In this document: positions 11,401 through 25,200 of the stretch, piece after piece
Layout: each line of letters opens with the position of its first letter
How positions within the stretch are numbered: position 1 is the first letter of the stretch
DNA from: Pampus argenteus
Lineage: Eukaryota; Chordata; Actinopteri; Scombriformes; Stromateidae
Assembly: GCA_036937835.1 (NCBI GenBank)
Contig: CM072880.1
Span: forward strand, 3,604,501-3,668,500
DNA: 64,000 nucleotides
Direction: 5' to 3'
Program-made: the position numbers and the translations under genes
Notes under the pieces: generated by a model
Databases searched by the model: none
What the model was told of the DNA's origin: nothing
The model's input: only the letters and a program-made list of their open reading frames with translations

Positions 11401-14400
11401 GTGGGGGGTGGTGGAGGACGGGGTTGATGACACAAGTAGAATTTCCAATGTGTTGGTAATGGACAGAGACATCACTGGCCCCGAGATTTATTGTTGGCAA
11501 AAAACCAGCAGCCCCGAAGCGTTTATGGCTCGATCAAAGGTCTGGACCTACTGTAGCTCCTCTTTTTAGAAATAAAATACTAGATCTTCTCCGCAGATAT
11601 AACATTTTTGAAGGATATCATCTAATTCTTCTTTGATATCTTCTTTTCCCTTTTCTTGGAAGATGATACCAATCAGTCCCGGTCTTATGGCAGCTATGAT
11701 TACTGACTTTTCCTGCAGTCTTTGTCATAATTGATCTTTTATGGTCTTGTTAAGATATCAGAAACAGATCAATTCTTTGTTGTTATAAAAAGGCATAAAA
11801 ACACTACAGTAAGAAGCAGGAGCAGACATATATTTGATATTCTGAGCTGATAATTGAGACGCTGCCATCAATATTTCAGCTCTGTGTGTGTGAAGATGAG
11901 TTCAACCGTTCTTGTAAAATGGGCTCATGTTCCTCTGTACTTCCTGTGCTACATGATGTGAAAGGTGATTGGACCAACTGGACGCCGCTAGTAGACTTTT
12001 TGGAGCTAAAGCGGCGATTATTAGATGTAATAATCTTTAGATTCGGTGTTTCAGTGAGTTTTTCTCTCGCTGATGGACACGTGCATCTGAATGTTTAGGG
12101 GGAAAACAATCATTGCACCATCTGTTAGTCTCTATGATTAATTAACAGCTTCACTGTTAAAGCAATTAGTTTCTGACGGTTTGAGGCGAATCAATAATTT
12201 GCAGACAGTAAGTCATAGCGCCATGAAATCGCACACTTTTCCACTCCATGAAGAGGTTGTTTGAGGATGTAATTGGTCAAAGTTTTGAGGTGCTGCGTTC
12301 ACTGCGTGCTGTAATGTAAACAAATGGTGCAGTCAGTAATTGACAGATGATACTCTGCACATCATTAGCGTCGCTAGTGGCAGAGTTTCTCAAGATTAAT
12401 ATCACATTTCCTCCAAACAGAGAAGGACAAACATGCTTTTAAACTGGCCTTTCACTGAATCTATGATCGGCCTTTATGATAAAAAAACCAACCAAGTCTT
12501 TAAAGGGTAATGCCGTCAGTTTTTTCAGCAAAAGATAGTCATCTCTAATTCTACATTATTAAATGTTTTGGACTTTTTTTTTCTTATAATGACGTTGAAC
12601 TTATTTGACCTTAAAGCTTTAGATATATCACCCGTCTCTGACCTGAACTCTCAGTCCAGCTCACAGCAGCTCTGTCCCCCAGCAGGGCCGCCTGTGTAAT
12701 GGGACACTGCTAAATGATGCTGCAGTCACGGCCTGTTACACCTGACTCGCTCCTCGCTGCAGTCCATGCACTCGCCTGTTGTTAGCTTGTCTTTTCTAGG
12801 CTAATTTATGACACTATCAGCCTCATCAGCTGTTGGCGACTGGATTTCCGCATGCTAAAACTAATTGCTTAAACTAATTGAAGTATAATGCATAGCAGAG
12901 GAGGTTGGGGCATGCAGGAACAACATCCCGCTCTTGCTTATGCTACTTTCCACAACTGATACTCAAGCATGTAAATGCAAGAGTGAGTATGACGGCTGCG
13001 TTTTTTTTTTCACTGAATATGCTCCTAATGCTAAAAACACGTGTGTTTTTTTTTTCTCGGTTGGGCTGCTTCATTTGGTTTTCTTATTTGCAAATGTTGG
13101 GAGTGGCTCTGTGTGTGTGTGTAGGTGTGTGTTTACCTGTGTGTGTGTGTGCATGTGTGTAAATCTTTGCTGCTTTACCCTTACTATCCACGTGTTCTTT
13201 TTGTTCCCTTCTACCGTCAGCCATCAAAGGTTGGTAATTATTAATAATCAAATAGTTTGATTTTGAAATTGTTGATTTTGATTCGTTAAAATGTGTATTG
13301 AGTGATGTTGCTTATGTTCATTGTCTTTTTTTAAAATGCCTCTTAATATTTTTTATCTAGAATAAGTGTTGTGATGTTTTCATATATCTGAATTAACCAA
13401 TTGTGAACATTATACTGTAATATTAGCAATAAATGCTGTAATAATAGTTGTGACCTATTATACATATGCAAGCATTATAAAAAAAACCTGCGCTTTACGT
13501 GAAGCAGTATCGTGCTTGTTGACTTTGACGTGTCCAGCGAGGCAGATTATCTTGGCTTGTAGACCAGCAGTCTACTTGTGCCAAGGTTAAGACGAAACTT
13601 TAACCCACTCATCAGCGTCACAGATTAGTCCCGGCTGCTGTTGCCGTTTGCCAAATGAAGCTTGTGTTTTCCTTTTAAGAGCTTCAAGTGGCCAAAACCT
13701 CTACTTAGATGAAACTCAAGATAATGAGAGTGTAATTTATCTTTGGTTTCAACGTAAAGAATATAAGGATTTTTATAATAAGCTGTATTCCTTCTTTCAT
13801 AACTACTGTAGTGCATCTGTTCATGCAGGATGCAGTTATACATGTGCACTTTATTATTTCTGCACAGTGTTAAGGCCACATCCCTAAACAACTAACTAAA
13901 AGTGACAGCTAGCCAGTGCTGCAGGGCAAACGAGGTTAGGCCGCTCCACACACACACACACACACTCACACACACACACGCTCACACACTGTCTCTAAGG
14001 GGTCATTTCCTTGCACCCTGTGCTCTTGTTGGAGGTGTCCAGTGTGAGTCCTTAGGTTTCGCCCTCCTGTCTCATGTGTCGCAGCATGTTGTCACATATA
14101 GAGGCAGTGATATATTATTAAAGATGTCTGCAGGTTACTAAGATGCTGTACATTAGGCTAACATGAGTGCAATTACCTACATAGGGATGCATGCATAGGA
14201 GTCTAATTGCTCTGCATAGGCAATGAATGATAACATCTCTCCAAAATAATCTCTGAGGGCCATTGTTGTGTTTTTTTATCTTGCTCTGAAGTGATTTATT
14301 CACAGTAACTCTGATTTAAATCATCATAATAATCCTAATTTAGATAAAATAACTGCTGGGAGGTGAATGTATAATAGCAGCCTGGATAGATGAACATAAA

Positions 14401-15553
14401 TAAAGTGACCACTGTTGATGAAAAGAAGAACGGCCCTCTGCAGCACTGCGCGCTAAAGCTTTCTAACCAGCTTTCCTTTGTGCATGAATGGGCGTCTATA
14501 TGGGGAAAGGCTCATGCTGCAACAGTGGCTAATTCCTGGTAATCCCATGGTATCTCCTACCACTTAGAGATGGTTTCCAATGGCAGGCCCGGAGCAGGGG
14601 GAATTGCTAGTGAGATTAGCTGGCGTTAGCTCCTCCTCTGTAGTTCACACTCAGGCCAGACTAGCCTGCAAACTGCTTCCATGCTAACCGTTTACACAGA
14701 AATGGATTTATTGTTTTTCCAAAATGTCCCACGTCCTGTTTAGAGGACAATGTAAGTTTGTTTTAATTTATGCTGCTTTTTTAGTTTAGTGGGTGTTTGT
14801 GTGGATTCAGTGTGAAGGCAGAAACGGGCACCCTTGTCTTAAGGTATTTATGAAAGGTGTGTGTGTGTGTAGATGTGTTTGTTGTGGTATTTTGCAGAAT
14901 ATTTCTTTACATATTTTTGACTGACTAACTTTCCTCACACATTTCTATTGAAAGATAGTCTTGTTATTTTTCTTTTACTGCATTTAAGATTTTTTTTTTG
15001 TTACATTAAGATCAAACCAGCGTTTAAAATGTACTTCTGAAGTTTTGCTTGAGATCCAAAAACAAGTCTGTAAAATGTGACCACATGTTTACTGACTGTA
15101 CTTCTGTTTTATGGAGGTAGAAGTGTTTTACAGCTTCAGTGTTACTAGACTGAACCCCCTAAACTCACCACCAGATTATCCTTCTGTTAAACACAAACAA
15201 AACCAGACCATGACAACACTTTTATGTGTTCTTTTAACCTTATTTTGAAACCATATGTCTAATTTATAATATACCACAAATGTATATATATTAATTCAGA
15301 AAGGTAAAAATCAAATGTGTGTTTTCACACAGTCTACTGCTTCAGGTATGGTAACCATTAACTGGTCACATAATAACTCTGCCCTCTAATTTGCATCATC
15401 CCTCATCATGTGTATTTTGCATACTGTGCAGTATTCTATCATATTTTTACAACGTGGATTAAATACAGTATAAGCCAGTGCATCAGCCTGTGTATACAGC
15501 AGTTCATACACAAGCTGTCCTTTTATCTAACAGTAACTATTGTGTCTCTATAG
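8420..15553 (+). other. proposed myo3a intron 1 (non-coding)
   Basis: No exon-like coding sequence found. It holds a teleost repeat fragment near 8478-8530 (AGCGCCATCATCTGGTCAAA), a 'TTAGCATGCTAATG' repeat scrap near 10797-10830, and GT/CA-rich tracts at 13110-13161 and 13946-13989. The rest is AT-rich filler. Its status as an intron depends on the proposed exon at 8040-8419. Confidence 0.4.
13946..13989. repeat. imperfect (CA)n microsatellite
   Basis: CA units with two CT interruptions. Confidence 0.9.
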
Positions 15554-15569
15554 GAGATCTCTGCTGAAG

Positions 15570-15737
15570 ATGTTTCCACAATCAGGGAAATCGATCGTCT
15601 TTGACAACTTCCCGGACCCCACTGACACCTGGGAAATAATTGAGACAATTGGCAAAGGGACTTATGGAAAAGTCTACAAAGTGCTCAACAAAATCGATGG
15701 AAGTAAAGCAGCAGTAAAGATACTGGATCCTATACAT
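15570..15737 (+). CDS. myo3a: myo3a coding exon 1 (residues 1-56)
   Basis: Exon acceptor CTATAG ends at 15553, so 16 nt of 5'UTR precede the ATG. Encodes the kinase Gly loop and Lys50. Donor GTGAGT, phase 0. Confidence 0.92.
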
Positions 15738-16234
15738 GTGAGTTATATTATATTCAAGCAGAAGCTTACGTCCATGTCGTTTAGATGATGATGATGATGA
15801 TCAGACCAAGAATTATTTTCTCTTTTCATCTATTTTTTTTTTTTTTTGTTTGTTTTTTTTTTGTTTAAATTTACACCAATTTTAGCTTAAACTTCATCGC
15901 AAACGTATTTTCCTCTACAAAAATTGATGGGTTTCGAATATCTATATGAGGAAACTATAAAGAAAACAGTTATTATTTATTAGAGGATTTTAAAATTGGA
16001 CAGATAGCGGCTGACTCATCAGCCCCGTCCCTCAGCTTTATGCTGTGCACAGGACATTTAGGTGAAGGAGTTTCTTCTAACTGTTGTTTCTATCTACAAC
16101 CATCAGCGAATTATCAGAGCAATTTGCTTCTGATGAATTGTTCATTTATCAGCGCAGCATATCGTCACGGTAGTCTGATAAGTTTGTGAAGAGGCTTCAG
16201 CGTTTCAGTCAAAGCACATTTGGCACGTAAGCAA

Positions 16235-16273
<39 letters not shown>

Positions 16274-19200
16274 GCAAAACGTGGCCTACAGCAAGGTGGA
16301 AGTGTCGGACGCATCCATCCTATAAAACAGAGATTGTTTTTCCTACAGTGACAGGAATTTATTTAGCCTCTGTGTTTTAGCCCAAAGAACAGCTGCAGAC
16401 TGATAATACCTCCTGTTGTCTATTTTGAAGGTACAGTGAACCGTAGGGCTTATTTAGCAGCTTTAACGAGGAGCCACTTTCATTATGCACTATAATGCAA
16501 GTCTCATTTAGTCTTTTTGTGAAGTTGTTACTGCTTCTCGTTATTGAGACGTGATTATCTGCAGACCGCTAGGCTGTGAGGACCATCGTTACCATCGTTG
16601 TAATCACGGCGTCGACCTGTTACATACGGTATGCTTGGTTTCAGGTTATGACATGCATGAAGCGTTTCATTGTGATGTTTTCTTATGCCGTTTTGTTTTT
16701 CCAGGATATCGATGAGGAGATCGAAGCAGAGTACAACATCCTCAAAGCTCTGTCTGACCACGCCAATGTCGTCAAATTCTATGGGATGTACTACAAGAAG
16801 GACGTAAAATGCGGGGATCAGTTGTGGCTTGTACTAGAGGTAGGAACACCTGTTATATTTGAATAGAAAAGCCAGTGTATGCTTGTCACAACCAATATAT
16901 TTGACTGTGAACTGGGCCTATCACATGCAGACAAAGAGCATATAAGATTAAAGGCACCTCACATGCAGGTATATGCAGCGATGACCCAATCTGGCTGCGG
17001 ATTATGTAACGCTAAGCCACTACAGTCTTGGTTTACTTAAAGGCCAACTGGGGGATTTGGTTGCTTTCATGTTAGCTTCATGCTAACTATACAGGTGATG
17101 TATCAGTGAATTAGCTCATACACCTGGATCATTCGTTGCTACACGTTTCACATGTAAAAATGTTCAAAAATGGCCTAAGCTTTAACAAAAACCTCACGGA
17201 GCAGGTGAAATATCACAAATTCACATGTGATATTTCATTTGAAAGTTCAAGGGGACCTTGATGCTGCAGCTTTCTGTACATCTAAAACAAGACTTGCCTC
17301 CAGCTCCCCCAGTTCTCCGTCTTTCATATTTCATTGCCCACTGTAGCGCTTTTTAAATGTCAGGCTCCTGACAAACATGTAATAGAGGTCGACCTCAGAG
17401 GAGGAGAAGTGTTTGTGGGGTCCGACATGGTGGCGGATGTTGGTTTTCTTTTGCCTTTTGACTTTCTGACCGTGTAATTTGTGTTCCTGCTTTGATAGAG
17501 AGTGCTGCAAGCCTGGAGACATCTGGTAAACATGGTTTGATAAGGGATGGCGTCACAGCATTGGTGCAGACTGAGCTGGATGTCAATTCAATGTTTCTAG
17601 CAAAATGCCAGCAAATCCAATGACGTTCCTCATCCTAGCTAATGTTAGCAACATGCTAACATGATGATGTGCTAGCACGGTTGACATGGCTGAACTTTTG
17701 AATTTGCACTACTACATTACTACATAATGCAAATACTAATACTCATTTTTTAAAATACACATGTAGATATACAACCGAAAAAATAAAATTAAGGACGTTT
17801 TTATTTGTGTGTGTTGCTATTTCAATATACTGTTTAATTTTAAGGCATTTTCTGCAGTAACGTGCTCTCTCATTGGCCTTTTTTTTTTGCCCACGTTACA
17901 CATTGTGTTGCTCCTTTTTTCCGCTGCAGCAGTGCTGGAACAGCGTGTCCATATTTCTGTAATCCAAGCTCAGTGGGGTTTTGCATCAACTGCAGCAGTG
18001 TTATGCTAACCCAGTAGATAGTTTTCACCTCTGCAGCTTGTGTTTCTTCCCCTTTTCATCGGCGTCCTTCCTCCTGACCTTTGCAGAGGACCCTACAATT
18101 ACTTTGCTCGGATATCAAGTACAATCTAAGATGATGCATAATCAACAACCCTTATTATAGGAAAACAAATACCTTTATCTGATAGGGTAGATATTAGTTA
18201 GTTAGTTTTGCAGTGTGTTTGCTGTTTTTATCTGACTCAAGGACTCAATTCCTGTAAGTAAAAACACAGATCTGGTGTTTTAGAGGGGTCAGCTCAGCTC
18301 TCATACTTTTGTTTACTCTCTGTTTCCTTGTAAAAAAACTCTGCAAGCAGCAGGCTAAATCTGGCGGCTAATCCTGAGGCTGAAATTATTGCTTGACGGT
18401 TTAGAAAGTGGCCGTGTGTATTGAGGTTATGTGCATGTGTGTGTGTGTGTGAAGCCTCTGAAGTAGATGCACATGGGGTTTTAGCAGTGAAGAGACAGGA
18501 AAGCGGGGAGTGAGGTGGTCATTCACCATGGTTACTGTCCCTCCTTTCTAAACTGTAATTTTCCATCCTTTAGCTTTGCTGAGAGGAGCCTTTCTTTGCC
18601 CTGTGCTGAGAGCAGACTCTCATTATGAACAGAATTCATACAAATTGCATCCTCTACTTTGTTATCCTCTCATTGGGGTCCATGAGCTTTTGGCTTTGCC
18701 TCGGTAGCGTGCTCCTTTATGATAGCGGATGCGGGCAGAGATGAGCAAGCTTTCATGTACGACGCCCCAATTTAGCTCCCAGATAGCTTAAAAAATACTT
18801 CAAAGATAGCAATGATGGACTTTTATTCTCTAATTAGAAATAATAAAAAAATAAATAAAACAGATTTATGAGAATGTCATTTGTGAGCTGCCATGTTTCA
18901 TCCAATCGAAGGCCAATGTTTAGTCCGACCTTTCACAGATGCATCTTCCATTATGGAAAGATGAAAGTCAGTATGTCACAACGCTAAATTGAAACTCTGT
19001 GCCCGTATTGCATTTTGAGCACTAAATTAAATTTGTTGGAACCAAACTCGAATGCTTTGTAGTTGCTACCTGTTTATAATGAGGCTAGTAGTAGCATTAG
19101 TAAATACATGGAGCTGAAAACACCTGGTTTTAATGACGCCACAGAACACACATCACATATTTTATCACGTGAACGTTAAAAAGAATATAAAACGTACCCG

Positions 19201-22200
19201 CGGCCTCTGCACTCATTAATTTCCAATGAGGTTTAAAATCGTATTCCTTGTTGGGACGTTTCATTAAACAGTTGGAAAGTCGACACCTCGACTGTTGTGC
19301 TCATGTAAACGATAAGGCCGCAGTAACAATAGGAGCGCTTTTCCCCCGGAGACAATCCAGCGTGTCACACAAGCGTTTATCCAGCGCTGCAGACTTGTTG
19401 CAACGAAATATAGATTCATATTTGCATTCAAAGGTACATCAAAGATTAAAAAAAAAAAAAAAAAGAAAAAGTCAGCACCTGTGTGTTTAAAGGCTGCAGT
19501 GGAGTCTCCGGACTGCGTGTTTGTTTCATCTTTACGCTTGTTTCATCCACTTCTTTTAACCGTCTTTGATCAACTCCTTTCATATGCATGACTAAAACGA
19601 GCACCTGACCTCATTTGTAATGGAGAGCATCCCGCATCAATATTCAGCGTATTCAGTTTTATTCTTTGAAAACTGACAGTTGTGTAGAAAGTCACGTGAT
19701 GGGTACGACGTAGATGTAAGACAAAGATCTTAACAGGCCGTTTATATTAGTAGTTTCTAATCTGATTTAAAGCAAATCTGTGCTAAAATAATGTCTTATA
19801 CATCATTTTCAGCAATAATAACAAGCCTATTTTATTGGATGTTTTTGGGATAATAGTAGGCCACTTCCAGTACCTTTGTGAGGAAGCCTTATTAATCTTA
19901 AAGGTAATCTGAAGTAAATAAGCTTTATAGTAGTCTGCATTTTTCTGTTCTTAGATTAACATGACCAATTTGACCAGACATGAAGGATTACACCGTCATC
20001 TTTCGACATGCTAGTGTACTGTATATTCCCATGAGCGCTATTCCAAGTAGTTATAGTTAAATATCTGCACACAACAGATTTCACTTCTTAGAAATCTGCT
20101 TTAATCCGTGCACGAGTTGAATCAAAGCAGGTTTTAAATATCGCTTCCACCCTGCAGCGGTTTGAGTCTTCACCACATCTGAAATAATTAATGTTCATGT
20201 TCTGGAAATGAGCGCCGCGGCTCAGGTGAGAGCGCTAACGTTTAGCTCAGCTAAATCTAGGGCACCGGACCTCTCATTAATATGGATCTGTCTGTCTACG
20301 CTGTGTAATTTAATGATGACAGGTGATCTGGCAGCAGCGATGTGGACTGACGTCAGGTTCGTCTCATTGTCAGAGCGCCGTGAAAAAAAAACCTCGGCGG
20401 GATTCTCTGCTTAACTGCAGTTTGTCTGCATGTCTGATAGTGGAGAGAGGGAGTGATTAAGCTCCCCATGTGGCAGATGATACACGCCATCCATCCTGCA
20501 GCAGCTCCCCGGGCTCCTGATAGATACGCAGATTGATAGGCAGATAGAAAACAGATACGAGGTGTTGTGTAGAAACGTATGCTATCGCTTAGTCAAGGTC
20601 AGACTTACAAATATTGGATTATTTTTTGATGTACTGTGTATTTTAAATATTTTTTTTTTCCAACAAGGAACAAATAAAGTCATTATACATTTTAGTGTTT
20701 TATTTCTTATTATTATTCACTGTGCTGTAAGTGGAAGAAACAATTAGTAGCATCCTGTGGTTAGCTCAATTAGCTAAAGTAGCACAGAAACAACAAAAAA
20801 AACAAGTCGAGCAAAAGCAATCAAGCCCTGTGGGTGAAATTATAATGAGATGATAAAATGGGCCCCAACCGCAAATATCATACTAGTGTTGTGATGCTGC
20901 TATGTTGTGCAGGAGGCAGAAGAAGTCATGCATAGAGCAATACTACACAACAGCAACATTATGTTACACTCTTGTTTCAAAAATATGGGTGCATTTCTCA
21001 TTATTATTATTATTATTATTATTTTGCAATTAGGTAAACATCCTGCTTCCCTAAACATCATTAGAAAACAAATATTGCATCATTGTTAGACTCACGCTGC
21101 ACCAAAGCCTGTCATACTGAATATATATGAATAAATAACATATTTATTAGTTACCTTTTCTTGTGCTGCACAAGGTCTTTAGTACAACCGCTGCAGGGGA
21201 GCGATTCTTATCCTCAATAACCACACACCACTGCATGTTTACTGCCTAATTAAGCTTTCAGTTTACAAGTGCGGGAAATTAGAGTAATTATAAAAGATAA
21301 AGTGTATAATACATAAAGAGATATGACGGAAATTTCCTTTTTTTTTTGTTGCATGTGTTGAAATGCAAAATGTTGTATTGCCTTTGTGTGTTTACTGTAT
21401 CTGTATGATATCTTTTACCGCACAGACTGACAAGGTCTGTGTTTCCAAACAGCGTTCATATGGAGAATCTGCAATTTATGTCCGAAAACCAGCTTCCAGC
21501 GCAATGATTGACACCTTAGAGCTTGTTATTTTTTCGTAAAACCTCTGGCATCTCCCAAATAAAGGCCCAAATTAAGGGTTATTATTGTTGCCAAGGCAAC
21601 CCACTGGGTAATTTTCTGTAATTTTCCAAGTGGGATTGCTATTGAAGGTGGAGTCCATATCTACACACAGTATAGCACAAGAAAACACCTATAAAACACA
21701 ACAACCTTCTGTAAAAGCAAGTGTTTTTAGTCTGTAAATGGTGCCTAATTTCTAATACAAACCTCGGCTTTGTGTGGAAACATAAGAGGATGTACTTCAT
21801 TTGAAGATAATTTGTACATCTTTAATATTTACCCTGCTTAGTCATCACATCATAGATTAAACCCCGCTTTATATAAAATGTACATTTTCTCCACGTGCAC
21901 AGTTTCACCTCCCACTAAGCTGCCTCTAAAAGATAAGCTGCTAAAGATTGACAGAATTACTTTGAACGTCCCTTTTTCTTCCTGTGAAATCTTCTGATCA
22001 AAAAAAAAAAAAAACGCTTTCATCCTCCGCCGTGAAATTCTGCATCTCTAAAATGATTTTCTCAGGTTTTCGGCATATTGAATAAGCCGAGCTATAATAT
22101 AAGTGCTGACTCGTGTTGAGTTTTATTTTATATTTTTTTCTTTGTCGCAGCTTTGCAACGGTGGCTCGGTGACAGATCTGGCCAAAGGCATGCTGAAAAG

Positions 22201-25200
22201 AGGAGACAGAATGGATGAAGCCATTATTGCCTACATCTTGCATGAAGCTCTCATGGTAAGTCCGACCTTTTTGAAAAGTGCTCTGCTGCTGGGGGAGAGA
22301 CAATCATGTACTGCAGAGTTGAACTGAACAACCTTGTTTTTCAATAAATTGCTTTAATGAAAAGAGAATCAATTTAAGAGGCAGGTGCTTGAGCTTTTTT
22401 TTTTTTTTTAACAGGGCCTCCAACACCTGCACGTCAACAAGACCATCCACCGTGACGTCAAAGGCAATAACATCCTGTTGACAACGGAGGGAGGGGTCAA
22501 ACTTGTGGATTTTGGTATGCAACGTGTCCCTTTGTACAAAAGACAAGCTTTAACATCATGTACCATCCTCCTCTAATCATGTTATGGCTGTATTTAACAG
22601 AGGATTCTGCAAAGGGTCAAATCCATTACCTTCAGCTGCTTGCCAAATAAATTGCGCCCACTAATTAGTTTCCTCGAGAGGTTTACGCAACCAAACAAGG
22701 TGGCAGACGACTTTTCCATTAAGCCGTATCTTTCCCCCATTTTACCGCAGACGGACGAGGACATTGTTGTTATTCACTCATTTCCTTTTTTTGGGGTTTT
22801 TATTAACCAAATGATTCGCTCAGAGCAGCAAAGTGTAGTTCCTGGATTGAAGACAAAGTGATTCTGTCTATTTCCAGGAACGACTCACGTCCGTTTCCTC
22901 AAGAGCTAAAAAAAAAAAACATGTTTTCATTAGACATAAAATCCTCACTCAACGTGTGTGTAGGTTTGCATTTAGTCTGCTAATTGTGGACTTCTCTTAA
23001 AAGCCTTTTTCTAACCACGAAGCACAAAGTGCACAACTCTTTTATATAAGGAGGAGAGTGGAGGGTATTAATGGATTGACTTAATATGTGAATGTGAGGT
23101 AGTTAATATGGAGCAGCTTCATCCTCCTCACAAGACTGTCAGAGAAATATCAGTTTATTTCACCAGTTATGAAGCTCGAAGCCTTTAAGGATCAAGGTGG
23201 CGTCATAAAGGAGACAACGCAAAGTGTTTTGACTTCTTCAAGGATTTTGATTTCTAAAATTTTATTTTTCTAGTTTGTTTTGGTGTTTTATGGTCAGTAG
23301 GCAAAAAAAAATCTAGACTGAGGTGGTTTAAAATGCTTTTAATACGCATTAAGTCCCTTTTCAGTTACACATCTAAAGCTTCTGTTGGCCAACTAATAAA
23401 CTGTCACTAAAACAGTGACGTAAGTTCACTAAAATCACCGTAAACATGAAACCAAACCCCGGCGAGTAAATACTGATACTACAACTACATACTAATACTG
23501 ATTAATAATAATAACTTGATGATTAGCATGATTCAATACACTGATTGATTAATGAGAAGTTAAGTTTTTTTCAGTTTGGAAAGAATTCAAGTGTAAGCTT
23601 TAAGTTTTAATTAGAAAGTAAGACGGATCACTTCCTGATCAATAACAACCAAGAAGAAAATATATTTTGTCTAACTAAGTTATTTTTAAGGAGCAACAGA
23701 CGAGAAAAAAAACGAGTTATGAACGTAGAGAAATCAGCTCCTTTACCACCGTAGTCAGCAGGAAATCACACATTCACCGTCCTGGTGGAGTAAGATGCTG
23801 ACGTCTGTTAGTTTTTGTTTTTTCGGTGGTTGTGGAGAACTGCCAAATCACAGGATTGATGTCCAGAACAGCAGCGTGTCCATCGGCTGCCAGAAATGTC
23901 CTTGACAAAGACATTTTAAAACCCTCCTGATAAGAGTGACGGTGAAATATCTGCAGATAAAAGTCAAAATGACTTTTATTACCAGTCATCGGTTTAAAAT
24001 AAGCTGCAGTTTCTTAGTACATACAGCATGTTGCTATTCAGGCTGATCTTTTATAGCATATTTGTTCACAAGCGCATTCATACAAATCTGAATAATTGAA
24101 TGTATTATGCAGCTAACGATCACTGCAAAGCTAACACACCAGTGCTGTGGAGAAAAGGAGACTCTACTGTCGACGTTTTGCAAAGAATTATAACGTTTAA
24201 GTGATTTTTATCTGTAGTTTACAGCTCCAGCTTGTAATGAGAAACAATAATTAAAGTTACATCAACTGGAAAATGTGTGAAAATGAATCTAAACTTTGGT
24301 TATAGTTACAGTTTCAGGTACGTTATAGAAGACTTTAAGGTCTCACAGACGTTACTGCACATTTATTCAAAGTGACAAGAATCTGGACATCACAAATAAC
24401 ATCTAAAAAAAAAAAATCATGATTGTTGTTTACTTCAGAACATCTTATCAAATATCTGTTCTTTCTCCGGCTGAACCACGACTGTGTGAGATAGGAACGG
24501 TATATTATCTATAGAAGGAATTTACTACAATAAAAACACTGTAAAGTTTAAACTCTGAGTTAACTATGTGCACGTTGTATAGTGAGCAGCTCGTAATCAC
24601 GTTTGACGTTGTCGCATTATGATCAATAAATCGCTCCAAACCAAAACATATTCAAAACAAATGCATGTAGACTGAGTCAGGAGGGGGGCGATCAGGGGGG
24701 TAAAAGAAGAAAACACCGTCTACCGTCATGTTTAAAATGATAGTAGAAAGATGACGGTTAGTTTGTTCCATGTTGGACCTTTTGTTCATGCATCACTGTG
24801 AAGGAAGCTAAAAAATGACATTTATTGCTCGATATGATTATACAAACCTCTCTGGATCTCTGGACAACGATTGGATGGATAGAAACATAAGAGAAAGGGG
24901 TTCAAATAGGGACAAATTAAAGAGCACACAGGCACAAAATTGTCTGTAGCATCTTTTGCTATTGCTTGTCTGCAAGTCTTTAAACATTGCTGACAGTTAA
25001 AATTTGCATCAGACTTTGGGTTACTATTGGTTACAACCGAAATAAAAAAAAAGACACGAGCAGCCGTCGTCAGAAAAGAGAAACATTTTTAGAAAGAAGA
25101 CGTGTATAAAAACTTGCAGAGTGACGAAACCATTAAAAAAAAAAAAAAAAGTGTGGGCGAGTCATGCTTCTCTCCACGCTACACGCACTGCGTCACGCTG

